Shown: positions 46,239-56,128, numbered from the stretch's first letter. The stretch is DNA of 64,000 nt from Pseudomonas nunensis (GCF_024296925.1 NZ_CP101125.1:2606501-2670500); one strand, 5' to 3'. Program-made: numbers and translations. The notes: generated by a model from the letters alone, not told the origin.

Positions 46239-49196
46239 TTAAAACTGCCAGTTGAGGCTCAGCCCCACGCCATGGCTTTTCTCGCGGCTGGCCAGTTGGC
46301 CGGTGTAATCGAGGTTCAAGCGAATATCCCGGCTCAGAGCGAGGCTGGCATGTGCGCCCACCAGTGCGGCATCGCGCATCAACGGCGAACTTTCCACCGC
46401 GAACGCCGTGCCACCGCTGGCAAACGCCAGGTGTTGCTCGGAATCGACGCTGCTCAGGTTGTGCTGCCAGCCGAGGCTGCCGCTCAGGTCCAGTTGTTGC
46501 TGGCCGGACAGGTTTACAGTTTTCAGCGCCCGCAAGCCCAGCGTGCTGAGCACTGCATCGCGGGTGTCGCCATGGCTCTTGAGTGCGGCGGCATCACCCT
46601 TTTCGGTGAAGCCTTCTGTGTCGAGGTGCACGTAGGCCAGGTTGGCGAACGGTTCCAGGGCCAGCGGTTGCAGGTTCACGCGATACGCTGCTTCACCGAA
46701 CACCTGGGTGGTGGCCGCATCGACCTTGGCTTTTTGCTTGGCGCTGACGTCGCCGTATTGCAGATCACGTTTCACATCGGCGCGATGCCAGCTGTAGGCA
46801 CCGCCCGCGCTCAGGCGCCAGGCGCCGAGTTCGTGACCGGCATACGCGCCCAGGTGATAGCTGTCGACTTGCGCCGAGGAATGCGTCCCCGAACCCATGT
46901 TCACCGAGCTGTCGCTGTAACCGGCGACCAGACCGATCCGGGTTTGCTCATCCACTGCGCCATCGACACCTGCGAGCAAGCCACCAATCGAAGTGGTGTA
47001 ACCCGCCGTGTCGTGGCGATCATCGGTCTTGCCCCACGCGCCGAGGGCCTTGATCCAGCCGTTGCTTTGCGCACCTTTGGCGTCGTTCAGGCGCTCGCCG
47101 ACTGCATCACGCAGGTAACGGCTGTCGTTGATCAACACCGAGCCCAGCGCTGGGTAGATTTCCCCCGACAATTGCTGGAACGCCTGTTGCGCAGACGTAG
47201 CAGACGCCGACAGCAGCAGACTTTCGTACACCGGATTGCCCGCGCCCAAGCCTTCCACGGCGCTGGCCACGGAGCGCTGGTTCGGGGTCTGGCCGACGCT
47301 GGCGAAACTGGTGGCATTGCGTTCCACGTTCAATTGAACGCTGTTCGCCGCGTAATCGAGGCTGCCGCCGATAAACAGGTAGTTGGGCAACACTGCGCCG
47401 AACTGGCCCTGAATGCCGCCGCCCGCTTGCAGGATGTCGTACTGATGACCGAGCAGGCTTTGCACTTGTTGGGCGCTGAGCAAGGTCGGGCTGTTTTCCA
47501 GGGACAGGCTCACGGTGGCGCCATCGATCACGGCTTGGCCGCCAGCGACGATCTGGTCGCTGCTGGTTGGTGACAACTCCACGGCGTAGGTCGAACCGCG
47601 CTCGAAGACCACGTCGCCGGCCACTTGCAAGGTGCCGATGGAATTGCCCGGCGCCACGGTACCGCCGCTTTTCGCGGTGAGTGCGCCAATACGGCCATTG
47701 CCGCCGAGGATCCCGCTGTCATTGACGGTGACCGCCGATGTCAGCGAACCGTTCACCGCCAACAGACCGCCGTTGACCGTAGTCGGTCCGCGATAAGTGC
47801 TGTCGCCCGTCAACATCAAGCGACCGGCGCCGGATTTGATCAGGCTGCCTTCATAGACGCGAGATGCCGCTGCGGTATTCCGCGCTGTGCCCACCGCGTA
47901 GTCGGTCTGGTCCTGTTGACTGGCACCGGCTGCCACGCCGTTTTCCCAGCCTTTGTCCCTGAGAGTTTGTTGCCAGGCGCTGTGTTCGGCGGCGTCTTCG
48001 GCCTGGCGCTGGATCAACGCTTTGTCGCTGATGCCGTTGCTCCAGACATCGCTCTGCCCTGCCCCCAGATTGGCGTCGAACGCGCCGAGCAATTGCCCCG
48101 GTCCGTGCAACGCCCGCTCCAGATTGGCGACGCCCCAGCCGACCTGCGCGTTCGGCGCATCAGTGATCGAACCGTCGAGCTGGGTCGCGGTGGTCAGCAG
48201 CACTTGCAGCGCTTGCTGGTTGTTCATGTACGGGTAGCGTTCCATCACCAGCGCCAGAGCGCCCGTGGCGTGCGGCGCGGACATCGAGGTGCCGGACTTG
48301 ATCGCATAACCGCCATCGGGAATGGTGCTGTCGATCTTCGCGCCGGGGGTGGTAATGCACCAGTATTTGGCGATTCCGCACTGGTTGTACTTCTGCAGGT
48401 TGCCTTGATCGAGTCCCGACACCGCCAGCCAATGGCCTTCCAGGTCTGGCTGGAAGTACGGCAGCGCCGAACGCACGCTGGCGTTGGGGTAGCCGCTGTT
48501 GCCGGCGCTGAACACGTTGATCACACCGCGACGGGACACGTCGGCGGCGGCATCCAGCCAAGTGCCTTTGTTGAAGTGCTGGGCGTAGGCCGCGTGCAGG
48601 TCGTCGAGGGTTCGATAGCTGACATCCGGCGGCTGACTGCCCCAGCTGTTGTTGATCGCACGCACACCGGCATCCGCCAGCGCGTCGTACGCCGCTTTGA
48701 AATAACGCGGATCGGGTTTCGGGCCGAACAGGAAGCTGTCAGTCTTGTTGGTGTTGGCCACATAGAGTTGCGCGTTGTACGCCACGCCGTGCATGCCGGT
48801 GCCATCGCGAGACGCGCCGATGGTGCCGGCAACGTGGGTGCCGTGGGAGTCGTTGTTGGTGTTGAGCGCACCGTTGACGCTGAACGGTGTGCCATCGACG
48901 TAGCTGCCGCTGGCGGTGACCGCGTGATAGCGGTCTTTGGCGAATTCGGGATGGGCGGAATCGAAGCCGGAATCCAGTTCACCGATGATCACGCCTTTGC
49001 CAGTGATGCCGGCGGCGTAGGCTTGATCGGCCTGCATGCGCGCCAGGCCCCAATCGCGCTGGAACTCGGCCGAACGCCAACTGGCGGCGTCACCGGGCTT
49101 GCCGGTTTCAAGGTACTGGGCCTGGGCGGCTGCGGGGATGGCCGAAACCAGGAGCAATAGCGTGCCGACCGAAATCGGCTTGATCTGTACGTCCAT
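46239..49196 (-). CDS. prtA: Autotransporter subtilase (PrtA-like)
   Basis: This 985-residue S8 serine protease autotransporter has a signal peptide (VGTLLLLVSAIPAAAQA). Its catalytic Asp is in GELDSGFDSAHPEF, the His in DSHGTHVAGTIGAS and the Ser in SGTSMSAPHATGALAL. A beta-strand repeat (AGRLMLTGDSTYRGPT) leads to a C-terminal barrel ending LSLNWQF. The 5' leader contains a hairpin (ccccc/ggggg, 49233-49249) and a REPIN. It is paired with prtB. In P. fluorescens such genes are called prtA/prtB, and in P. protegens pspA/pspB. Which is which is assigned by operon order. Confidence 0.92.
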   Translation of the reverse strand: MDVQIKPISVGTLLLLVSAIPAAAQAQYLETGKPGDAASWRSAEFQRDWGLARMQADQAYAAGITGKGVIIGELDSGFDSAHPEFAKDRYHAVTASGSYVDGTPFSVNGALNTNNDSHGTHVAGTIGASRDGTGMHGVAYNAQLYVANTNKTDSFLFGPKPDPRYFKAAYDALADAGVRAINNSWGSQPPDVSYRTLDDLHAAYAQHFNKGTWLDAAADVSRRGVINVFSAGNSGYPNASVRSALPYFQPDLEGHWLAVSGLDQGNLQKYNQCGIAKYWCITTPGAKIDSTIPDGGYAIKSGTSMSAPHATGALALVMERYPYMNNQQALQVLLTTATQLDGSITDAPNAQVGWGVANLERALHGPGQLLGAFDANLGAGQSDVWSNGISDKALIQRQAEDAAEHSAWQQTLRDKGWENGVAAGASQQDQTDYAVGTARNTAAASRVYEGSLIKSGAGRLMLTGDSTYRGPTTVNGGLLAVNGSLTSAVTVNDSGILGGNGRIGALTAKSGGTVAPGNSIGTLQVAGDVVFERGSTYAVELSPTSSDQIVAGGQAVIDGATVSLSLENSPTLLSAQQVQSLLGHQYDILQAGGGIQGQFGAVLPNYLFIGGSLDYAANSVQLNVERNATSFASVGQTPNQRSVASAVEGLGAGNPVYESLLLSASATSAQQAFQQLSGEIYPALGSVLINDSRYLRDAVGERLNDAKGAQSNGWIKALGAWGKTDDRHDTAGYTTSIGGLLAGVDGAVDEQTRIGLVAGYSDSSVNMGSGTHSSAQVDSYHLGAYAGHELGAWRLSAGGAYSWHRADVKRDLQYGDVSAKQKAKVDAATTQVFGEAAYRVNLQPLALEPFANLAYVHLDTEGFTEKGDAAALKSHGDTRDAVLSTLGLRALKTVNLSGQQQLDLSGSLGWQHNLSSVDSEQHLAFASGGTAFAVESSPLMRDAALVGAHASLALSRDIRLNLDYTGQLASREKSHGVGLSLNWQF

Positions 49197-49300
49197 GTCG
49201 TTCTCGCTTTTTTGGCGTTTTTAGAGTTTTAGCCCCCTGTCCGCGGGGGTGGTCGTGCGGTGTTGCTGTGTCGCTATGTTTTCAGGTTGCAGGTAGCTCT

Positions 49301-49389
49301 GTGGCGAGGGGCTTGCCCCCGTTCGGTTGCGCAGCGACCGCCGCTTTGGAGCCGCTTCGCAGCCCAACGGGGGCAAGCCCCCTCGCCAC
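49301..49389. repeat. GTGGCGAGGGGCTTGCCCCCG-family REPIN between aprF and prtA
   Basis: The inverted pair and inner arms (TTGCGCAGCGACC, GAGCCGCTTCGCAGCCC) match the element at 26230-26320. It lies between the aprF stop and the prtA start, inside the operon. Confidence 0.9.
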
Positions 49390-49433
49390 AAAAGCCCTAT
49401 TGCCACATAATTTCACTCGCCACACTGATGTGT

Positions 49434-50798
49434 TTATCGGGATTTCGGGCCCTGGCCAAACGCCTCGTCGACCTTCGCCAGATCCTGCTCATTCAACGTC
49501 CCGGCGTAGTAATGCAGCTTGGTCCATGCCATCAGGTAGTCGTAGCGTGCCTGAGCCAAATCGCGGCGGGTGGTAAATAGTTGTTGTTCGGCGTTCAGCG
49601 CATCGAGGTTGACCCGCTCGCCACCGAGGATGCTTTGCTTGGTCGAGACCACCAGCGCTTCAGCGGAAGCCAGGGCCTTTTGATAGGCGCGCAGCTTGTT
49701 CACGCCCGACAAACAGGCGCTGAACTGGCGACGCAGTTCGATCAGGGTTTCGCGGGTCTTACCGTCGAGGTCGTACTCAGCCTGTTCCATCGTGCGGCTG
49801 GCCTGACGGGTCATGGCCGACACTCCACCACCGGCATACAGCGGCACGCTGACTTCAATACCAATGGTGTTGGTGTCGTAACGCTGGTTATAGGTGTTGC
49901 CGCTTTCCGACTCGTTCTGTCGCACCGTGGCGTACGCGTTGACTTTCGGCAGGTGCCCGGCGCGGTTGCGTTCGACTTCATACCGCGCGACTTCCACGGC
50001 TTGGCGCTGCGAAGCCAGGTTCGGGTTATTGGCCACGGCCATTTCATGCCAGGTGTCGAAGTTGGCCGGGGTCAGGGCGAAGGTCTGGAAGTTCTGGTCC
50101 AGCGGTGACAGGTCGCCGATGTTGAGCGCCGGCACACCGATCAGCGCACCTAACTCGCGCAATGACGCGTCCTGCTCATCCCGGGCTTCGATTTCTTCGG
50201 CCGTGGCCAACTCGTAACGAGACTCGGCTTCAAGAATATCGGTGCGCGTACCCTCACCCTGGCGGAACATCTGTTCGTTCTGCTGGAACTGTTGCTCGAA
50301 CGCCTTCTTTTTCGCCAACGCGATGTCGATCTGATCCTGGGCGAACAACGCCTTGGTGTAGTTCTCCAGCACCCGCACCAGCAATTCCTGGCTCTTGCCG
50401 CGGAAGGTTTCGTCGGCGAACAGCGACTGCGCCACGCCTTTGCGGTACGACGCGTAAGCCTCGTAGTCGAGCAACGGTTGTTGCAGGCTCAGGGTCGAGC
50501 CGTAACTGCTGTAGTTGCGGTCATCGGTCTGGTTCTGCCCGCGCTCATTGAGGGCGGTGGCCTTGGACGAGTTGCGACCCTTGTTGTAGTTGTAACCGAT
50601 CCTGGGCAACAGCCCGGCGCGACCGATAATGCGGTTTTCCAGGCCGGCATCCCGCTCCTTGATGGCGCCGAGGAACACCGGATCATTGCGCAACGCCTGT
50701 TCGTAGATTTCAAACGGCCCCAGGGCCATCGCACTGTTGCAAGTCAGTAACGCCAGGGCCGCCCCGAGCATGGAAAGCTTATTCATACAACCGAACAT
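49434..50798 (-). CDS. aprF: Type I secretion outer membrane protein AprF (TolC family)
   Basis: This 454-residue outer membrane channel has a signal peptide (MLGAALALLTCNSAMA) followed by two repeats of the TolC coiled-coil/beta fold. Blocks such as GLLPRIGYNYN, RREL-type helices with many Gln/Ala, and VPLYAGGGVSAMTRQA are typical. The start at 50798 follows the aprE stop by 2 nt with GAGGAAT as RBS; Met5 is an alternative. It completes the AprDEF tripartite exporter. Confidence 0.94.
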   Translation of the reverse strand: MFGCMNKLSMLGAALALLTCNSAMALGPFEIYEQALRNDPVFLGAIKERDAGLENRIIGRAGLLPRIGYNYNKGRNSSKATALNERGQNQTDDRNYSSYGSTLSLQQPLLDYEAYASYRKGVAQSLFADETFRGKSQELLVRVLENYTKALFAQDQIDIALAKKKAFEQQFQQNEQMFRQGEGTRTDILEAESRYELATAEEIEARDEQDASLRELGALIGVPALNIGDLSPLDQNFQTFALTPANFDTWHEMAVANNPNLASQRQAVEVARYEVERNRAGHLPKVNAYATVRQNESESGNTYNQRYDTNTIGIEVSVPLYAGGGVSAMTRQASRTMEQAEYDLDGKTRETLIELRRQFSACLSGVNKLRAYQKALASAEALVVSTKQSILGGERVNLDALNAEQQLFTTRRDLAQARYDYLMAWTKLHYYAGTLNEQDLAKVDEAFGQGPKSR

Positions 50799-50800
50799 CC

Positions 50801-52150
50801 TTATTCCTCGGTCAACGCGGAGCCTGCCCGGTCGAGCAGCGGTTTGAACAAATAGTTGAGGAGTGAACGTTCACCGGTGCGCACGAACATTTCCGCCGGC
50901 ATGCCGGGCTTGATCACCAGCCCATGGAGTTTTTCCATAGCCTGGTCGCTGACGCTGCTGCGCAATACGTAATACGGCGCGCCGGTTTTTTCGTCGATCA
51001 TCTGGTCGGCGGAAATCAGACTGACTTCACCCGGCACCCGTGGCGTGCGGCTCTGGTTGAACGCGGTGAACAGAATGTCTACCGGCAAGTGCGTGCCGAC
51101 CTTGTCGATCAGATTGACCGGCAAATGCCCTTCCACTTCCAGGGTGGTGCCTTGCGGGACGATTTCCAGCAGGGTTTCACCCTGACGGACCACGGCGCCT
51201 TCGGTGTGCACGCCGAGGTTTACGGCGATGCCGTCAGCGGTGGCGATGATCTCGCGGTGTTGCAGGTCGAACCCGGCGGAGGTCAGTTGCTCCTTCAGCG
51301 TCACGCTCTTGAGCTGCGCGTCGGCCAGTTGGGTGCGGACTTCTTTCTGGTATTCCTCGATGTGCTGTTGCAGCTTGAGTTTTGCTTCGAGGATGCCCTG
51401 TTCCACCCGACCGCTTTCGCCGGTGTTCTCGGCCAGTTGTTGCTGCACTTGCGAGAGTTGTCGCTGGTATTCCATCAAGCGGTTGCGCGGGATATAGCCG
51501 TTGTCCGCCAGCGGTTGCAGGTTGCTCAGCTGTTGTTGCAGCGAGTTGGCCTGAGCCGTCAGGTCGGTACGCGCTCGGCGCATGCCGGCCAGTTGCGCGC
51601 TGGCGCCTTCGATATTGGCGCGCAGGCCGCCCTGTTCGCGGGCATAGGCTTCGCGGCGGCTGCTGAACAACTGGCGCTGGCCTTCGAGGACCAATGCCAA
51701 ACGTGGATCGGCGTCCTTGCTCAACTCGGCGGGGAACGTCACCTGCTTGAGGTTATCGCGCTCACTCTCCCAACGCGCCACGCTGGCCCACGCCATGCGG
51801 TATTGCGCCTGCAACGAATCGACGTCGGCGGCGGCCTGGGTCTGGTCGAGCTGGAACAGCGGCTGACCTTGCTTAACCACCTGGCCTTCGCGCACCAGAA
51901 TCCGGCTGACCACGCCGTTGCCAATCGACTGCACGGCTTTGCGTTTGCCGGATACGACGACGGTGCCCTGCACCGGAATCCCTTGATCAAGCGGCGCGAG
52001 ACTGGCCCAAGTGAAGAAACTGCCAGCGCCGACTATCGCCAGGATCCAGCCCATGCGCGCGAAGAATCTGGCGTCGCGCTCCGGGCGTTCGGCGATGTAA
52101 TCGTGTTCCATCGTTGCTTCGTTTTCAGTGTTCATGCGTGCGCTGCTCAT
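50801..52150 (-). CDS. aprE: Type I secretion membrane fusion protein AprE (HlyD family)
   Basis: This 449-residue periplasmic adaptor links AprD to AprF. It has one N-terminal membrane segment (GWILAIVGAGSFFTWASLAPL), a lipoyl/barrel-sandwich part (VVSGKRKAVQSIGNGVVSRILVREG), a long coiled coil (about residues 110-300) and a C-terminal beta-barrel (GTTLEVEGHLPVNLIDKV). It overlaps aprD by 4 nt (ATGA) and is followed by aprF after 2 nt. Confidence 0.95.
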   Translation of the reverse strand: MSSARMNTENEATMEHDYIAERPERDARFFARMGWILAIVGAGSFFTWASLAPLDQGIPVQGTVVVSGKRKAVQSIGNGVVSRILVREGQVVKQGQPLFQLDQTQAAADVDSLQAQYRMAWASVARWESERDNLKQVTFPAELSKDADPRLALVLEGQRQLFSSRREAYAREQGGLRANIEGASAQLAGMRRARTDLTAQANSLQQQLSNLQPLADNGYIPRNRLMEYQRQLSQVQQQLAENTGESGRVEQGILEAKLKLQQHIEEYQKEVRTQLADAQLKSVTLKEQLTSAGFDLQHREIIATADGIAVNLGVHTEGAVVRQGETLLEIVPQGTTLEVEGHLPVNLIDKVGTHLPVDILFTAFNQSRTPRVPGEVSLISADQMIDEKTGAPYYVLRSSVSDQAMEKLHGLVIKPGMPAEMFVRTGERSLLNYLFKPLLDRAGSALTEE

Positions 52151-53925
52151 ACACCCGAGTTCCTTGTCGTGGGCTGATACTGCCGGCTCATGCTGAGCCC
52201 GCCCGGTGCCTGCGCCGCTTTCTGTTCCTGATTTGCCGATTGATTGCCGGACAGTGCCTTGAGCACATCCTGACTTGGGCCATAGGCCTGCAAACGACCG
52301 TCGTTGAGCACCAACAACTTGTCCGCCTGGGCCAGTGCCGAGGAGCGATGGGTCACCAGAATCACGCTGGTGCCCCGGGCTTTCATGTGCGCGATGGCGC
52401 CAGCCAATGCCGCTTCGCCGACGGTGTCGAGGTTGGAATTGGGTTCGTCCAGCACCACCAGGCTCGGGTTGCCGTACAACGCACGGGCCAGGGCCACGCG
52501 CTGTTTCTGGCCGCCGGACAAACCGCTGCCGTCTTCGCCGAGCACGGTGTCGTAGCCTTGCGGCATGCGCAGGATCAGTTCGTGGACGCCAGCGTGTTGC
52601 GCCGCTTCCACGACTTTCTGCGGATCGGCATCGCGGAAACGCGCGATGTTTTCGGCGATGCTGCCGCTGAACAATTCGATGTCCTGGGGCAGATAGCCGA
52701 TGTAAGGGCCGAGGTCGTCGCGGTTCCAGCGATGGATGTCGGCACCGTCGAGCCGCACCGTGCCGCCGAGGGTCGGCCAGACGCCGACCAGCACTCGGGC
52801 CAGGGTCGATTTGCCGGAGCCCGAAGCACCGAGCACGCCCAGTACTTCACCTGCGCCGAGGCTGAAGTTGACCATGTGCAAGGTCGCCGCACGTTGACCC
52901 GGCGGGCCGGCGCTGACTTGCTCAAAGGTGATCTGGCCTTTCGGTGCCGGCAGCGCCATGGCGTCGTCGCTGGGCGGATAGGCTTGCAGCAGCGCGTCGA
53001 GGCGGCGGTAGGCGAGTTTGGCGCCGCTCCATTGCTTCCACACGGCAATCAGTTGATCGATGGGGCTCAGGACGCGGCCCATCAAGATCGAACCGGCAAT
53101 CATCATGCCGGCGGTCATGTCACCCTTGATCACCAGCAACGCGCCCAGCCCCAGCACCAGCGATTGCAGGCACAGGCGCAGGGTTTTACTCAGGGAACTG
53201 ATCACCGCACCGGTGTCACTGGCCTGATTCTGCAAGCCCAGAAAACGTGAATGCACCTGGAACCAGCGCTTGCGCAAGACACCGAGCATGCCCATCGCCT
53301 GAATGGTTTCGGCGTTATGCAGGTGACTGGTGGCCAGTTGGCTGGACTTCTGGGAAAACCCGGCGGCTTCGCCCAGGGGCTTTTTGGTCATCGCCTCGTT
53401 GAGGCATGCCAGCCCGATCAGTAGCACCGCGCCGGCCGTGGCCAACACGCCCAACCACACGTTGAACAGGAAAATCACAAACAGGTACACCGGGAACCAC
53501 GGCGCATCGAAGAAGGCGAACAGCGCCGGGCCGGTGACGAACTGGCGAATGTGGGTCAGGTCCCCGAGGGATTGCCCGGCGTTGCCCTCGCCCTTGAACA
53601 GGTTGCGCTCGAACGCGGCCTGGTAGACCCGCAGGTTAAAGCGCCGCTCCAATTGGCTACCGATGCGGATCACGATAAAACTGCGCACGACTTCGAGCAT
53701 GCCGATAAAGACAAAGAACCCGACCACCATCAATGACAGCATCGCCAGCGTCGTTTCGTTTTGCGAAGACAGCACCCGGTCATACACCTGGAGCATATAG
53801 ATGGAGGGAACCAGCATCAGCACGTTAATCAGTGCAGTAAAACAACCGACGCTGATCAGGATGCTCTTATAGTCGCCCAGTGCCTTGAATAAGGGTGCGG
53901 TGCCTGGGGCCTTCGCCATCTTCAT
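52147..53925 (-). CDS. aprD: Type I secretion ABC transporter AprD
   Basis: This 592-residue inner-membrane ATPase drives export of AprA and the lipases. The transmembrane domain (about 20-310) starts with the helix SILISVGCFTALINVLMLVPSIYMLQVYDR. The ATPase has Walker A GASGSGKST, signature LSGGQKQRVALARAL and Walker B LVVLDEPNSNLD. There is no C39 peptidase domain, as expected for the RTX protease exporters. The start has AGGAA upstream. A 212-bp gap without a clear feature (53926-54137) separates it from the inhibitor gene. Confidence 0.95.
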   Translation of the reverse strand: MKMAKAPGTAPLFKALGDYKSILISVGCFTALINVLMLVPSIYMLQVYDRVLSSQNETTLAMLSLMVVGFFVFIGMLEVVRSFIVIRIGSQLERRFNLRVYQAAFERNLFKGEGNAGQSLGDLTHIRQFVTGPALFAFFDAPWFPVYLFVIFLFNVWLGVLATAGAVLLIGLACLNEAMTKKPLGEAAGFSQKSSQLATSHLHNAETIQAMGMLGVLRKRWFQVHSRFLGLQNQASDTGAVISSLSKTLRLCLQSLVLGLGALLVIKGDMTAGMMIAGSILMGRVLSPIDQLIAVWKQWSGAKLAYRRLDALLQAYPPSDDAMALPAPKGQITFEQVSAGPPGQRAATLHMVNFSLGAGEVLGVLGASGSGKSTLARVLVGVWPTLGGTVRLDGADIHRWNRDDLGPYIGYLPQDIELFSGSIAENIARFRDADPQKVVEAAQHAGVHELILRMPQGYDTVLGEDGSGLSGGQKQRVALARALYGNPSLVVLDEPNSNLDTVGEAALAGAIAHMKARGTSVILVTHRSSALAQADKLLVLNDGRLQAYGPSQDVLKALSGNQSANQEQKAAQAPGGLSMSRQYQPTTRNSGV

Positions 53926-54137
53926 TGATTTTTCCTGAGATGTTAGTTCTCGTCACTCTTTGACGAGGCTTCAATTAACTGCCTGCACGCGAGCCAGGCC
54001 TTCTTTGCTAGTTAGTGCTTACAAATGAATAACAACTCTTTTAGATCAAGCGAGAGTCAGGGTTATTGATCCGCTGCCTATAACTGCATTGATGGGCTTT
54101 ATATCCAGCGTTCAGTGCGTCGATCTTGTAATTATGC

Positions 54138-54560
54138 TTAAGGCGCCGAGCGCTTGAGCGTAATGATCAGTCCTGACTTCAAAGTGCTTTTATAGAGCCC
54201 TTCGCGTTGTCGGCTGAAAAACACAATTCTTGAGCCTTCTTTACCGGTGATCGAAATGCCGTCCGGCTCGGTGAACCAGCCAATCGCCGACTCTTCCAGC
54301 CAGGCGCTGAGGCAGTCGGCGCCGTCACCCAGGGTCTGCTTTGGTTGAAAATCTATGGTGCAAACGTTCGACGGCTTGTCCTGCAATGCCTGGGACTCAG
54401 CGGTGTCTTGCGGGGCATTGAGGGTGGCTTGCCAAAGGCCTGCCAGTTCCGAAGGGTCCGCTAATTTCAGGCTGCTTGCCATGGCTACATCTCCAAAAAA
54501 CATCATCAGCGTCGCCAATAGCCACGCGGTTGCTTTGTAGGTAACGGCGTTATGGGTCAT
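54138..54560 (-). CDS. inh: Periplasmic alkaline protease inhibitor (Inh/AprI)
   Basis: This 140-residue protein has a signal peptide (AWLLATLMMFFGDVAMA) and a beta-barrel of the Inh family. The two family cysteines are present (NVCTIDF and GADCLSAW), as are SELAGLWQATL near the mature N-terminus and a GSRIVFFSRQREGLYKS-type strand. It binds the active site of serralysin and protects the periplasm. ATG 54560 (MTHNAVTYKATAW) is chosen from the signal peptide position; the frame continues upstream into unrelated sequence. It is second in the operon, after aprA. Confidence 0.92.
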   Translation of the reverse strand: MTHNAVTYKATAWLLATLMMFFGDVAMASSLKLADPSELAGLWQATLNAPQDTAESQALQDKPSNVCTIDFQPKQTLGDGADCLSAWLEESAIGWFTEPDGISITGKEGSRIVFFSRQREGLYKSTLKSGLIITLKRSAP

Positions 54561-54616
54561 AGGACTTTTTACTCCGGGGTGTAGCCTCACCCACAGCGTG
54601 CATGGATGCAAGGACA

Positions 54617-54643
54617 GAGCGCGGCGCATTAAGCGCCGCGCTC
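54617..54643 (-). other. Stable hairpin between aprA and inh
   Basis: An 11-bp GC-rich perfect stem pairs 54617-54627 with 54633-54643 across a 5-nt A/T loop, 15 bp after the aprA stop. No U-run follows in the sense of the operon, so it probably stabilises the abundant aprA message or partly blocks transcription into inh. Confidence 0.6.
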
Positions 54644-54657
54644 CTTTTCGCCTTGTA

Positions 54658-56112
54658 TCAGGCCACGATGTCCGTGGTTGCTGCCTGGCCAACGGTGCTG
54701 ACGAGGAAATCAGCCACGCCGTGCCCGGAGAAGTCCACCGCCAGTTGGCTGTTGCCACCCGACGAGGTCAACACCGCATCGCCTGCCGCACCGGTGAACG
54801 AACTCACAAAGTGCACGCCTGCGCCTTTGGTGATGCCGGTCAGGTCAATCTTGTCCAGGCCGCTGACAAAATCGAGGATCTGATCGACCGCACCTGGCTT
54901 GGAATCGCTGCTGGCGGCAAACACGAAAGTGTCCGAACCCGAACCACCCCACAGTTTGTCCGCACCGCCTGCGCCGTAGATCAGGTCGTTGCCGGCACCG
55001 CCCTTCAGCTCGTTGGCGACGCTGTTACCGATCAACAGATCGTTGCCCGAACCGCCGATGGCGTTTTCGATGATTGCGCCCTTGGCGATGGACACGTTAC
55101 CTACCAGGCCGCCAACGTCGGAGAACGAGGCGTCATTGAGGTTGATCTTCTGGTTTTGGGTAAAACCGGAGAAATCCAGGGTGTCCTTGCCGCCCGCATC
55201 CCAGACCGAAAACACGAGTTTGTCGGCGGACGACGAAGCGCTCAGGAAGTCGCGACCGGCGTTGGAGTTGAAGCCGTAGGTGGTGTCACCGGTACGGGTT
55301 TCAGTGTTGGCGCCGTAGAGCTTCTGGATGGCCGCGATATCGTCCATCAGCGGGCCGGAAGCATAGGCTTCGACGCCGGCCTTGCTGAAGTTCTGGCTGG
55401 TGTTGCTTTCACTCCAGTAGCTCATGAGGCTGTAGCCACGGGTGTCCTGGCCGTAGGACGCGTCGTTGTAAGTCGGGTTGCCTTCGCCGGCGTTGTAGTC
55501 GCCAGGGTGAGACAGGCCCAAGGTGTGACCGATTTCATGGGTAAGGGTCTGACGCCCGTAGTTGTTCACGCCCGGGGTTTTGTTGACGTTGTAGCCGCTG
55601 CCGGTCAGGTACCAGGACTGACCGTCATAACCCGGCTCGGTGCCCGGCAGGAATGCAAATGCCGCTGCGCCGTCCTGGCCACCGCTGTAGTTACCGAAAC
55701 TCATGTGCCCGTCGCCGCCCTTGGCCGCTTCGGCAAAGGTGACTTTGGCCACATCGGCCCAGGATTGCATGGCGAGCACGGCCTGGGCTTTTTGCAGGGC
55801 GCTGAACTGACTGAAACCGGTGACGCCCAGGCCGCTGAAATTCGAGGTCTGGGACGTCAGAAAGGTGTAGGTCAGTTCGATCTTGCCGCTGCCGTTCAGA
55901 TCGTGCCAAGCAGCACCATCGCGCAGCAGTTGAGTCGCGGCTTGATCCACCGAGAAGGAGGGTTTGCCATTGACCGTGAGGTTGCCACCCCGGTCGTACT
56001 GATGGCTGAAGCTATTGATCTGGTTGAACGCAGAACTCGGCGCGGCCAGTGCATGCAGTGGCTGGAAGGCCAGTTCGGCGGAATCAATAGCCTTGGCTTT
56101 TACTTTCGACAT
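54658..56112 (-). CDS. aprA: Serralysin-type alkaline metalloprotease AprA (AprX)
   Basis: This 484-residue extracellular zinc protease has the zinc motif [11 protein letters not shown] at residues 192-202 and the Met-turn in SLMSYWSE. An N-terminal propeptide-like stretch lacks a signal peptide. RTX calcium repeats (about 340-385; [30 protein letters not shown]) and a C-terminal export region end in [17 protein letters not shown]. It is exported by AprDEF. Start ATG 56112 follows AAGGAAG; a GTG two codons upstream is unlikely. It is the first gene of the operon. Milk-spoilage strains carry the same gene as aprX. Confidence 0.96.
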   Translation of the reverse strand: MSKVKAKAIDSAELAFQPLHALAAPSSAFNQINSFSHQYDRGGNLTVNGKPSFSVDQAATQLLRDGAAWHDLNGSGKIELTYTFLTSQTSNFSGLGVTGFSQFSALQKAQAVLAMQSWADVAKVTFAEAAKGGDGHMSFGNYSGGQDGAAAFAFLPGTEPGYDGQSWYLTGSGYNVNKTPGVNNYGRQTLTHEIGHTLGLSHPGDYNAGEGNPTYNDASYGQDTRGYSLMSYWSESNTSQNFSKAGVEAYASGPLMDDIAAIQKLYGANTETRTGDTTYGFNSNAGRDFLSASSSADKLVFSVWDAGGKDTLDFSGFTQNQKINLNDASFSDVGGLVGNVSIAKGAIIENAIGGSGNDLLIGNSVANELKGGAGNDLIYGAGGADKLWGGSGSDTFVFAASSDSKPGAVDQILDFVSGLDKIDLTGITKGAGVHFVSSFTGAAGDAVLTSSGGNSQLAVDFSGHGVADFLVSTVGQAATTDIVA

Positions 56113-56118
56113 AAACAC

Positions 56119-56128
56119 ACTTCCTTGT
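56119..56128 (-). promoter_or_regulatory. RsmA/RsmE (CsrA) binding site over the aprA RBS
   Basis: In mRNA sense the ten bases ACAAGGAAGU fully match the consensus A/U-CA-N-GGA-N-G-U/A and contain the Shine-Dalgarno AAGGAAG, seven bases before the start codon. Rsm proteins bound here would block translation until released by GacA-dependent small RNAs, the known control of aprA in related species. Confidence 0.7.

Noticed and set aside
47625..49160. 511-codon and similar long antisense frames across prtA, prtB and the lipase genes
   Set aside because: They are antisense by-products of GC-rich third positions; sequences are low-complexity Ala/Val/Gly/Arg without domains.
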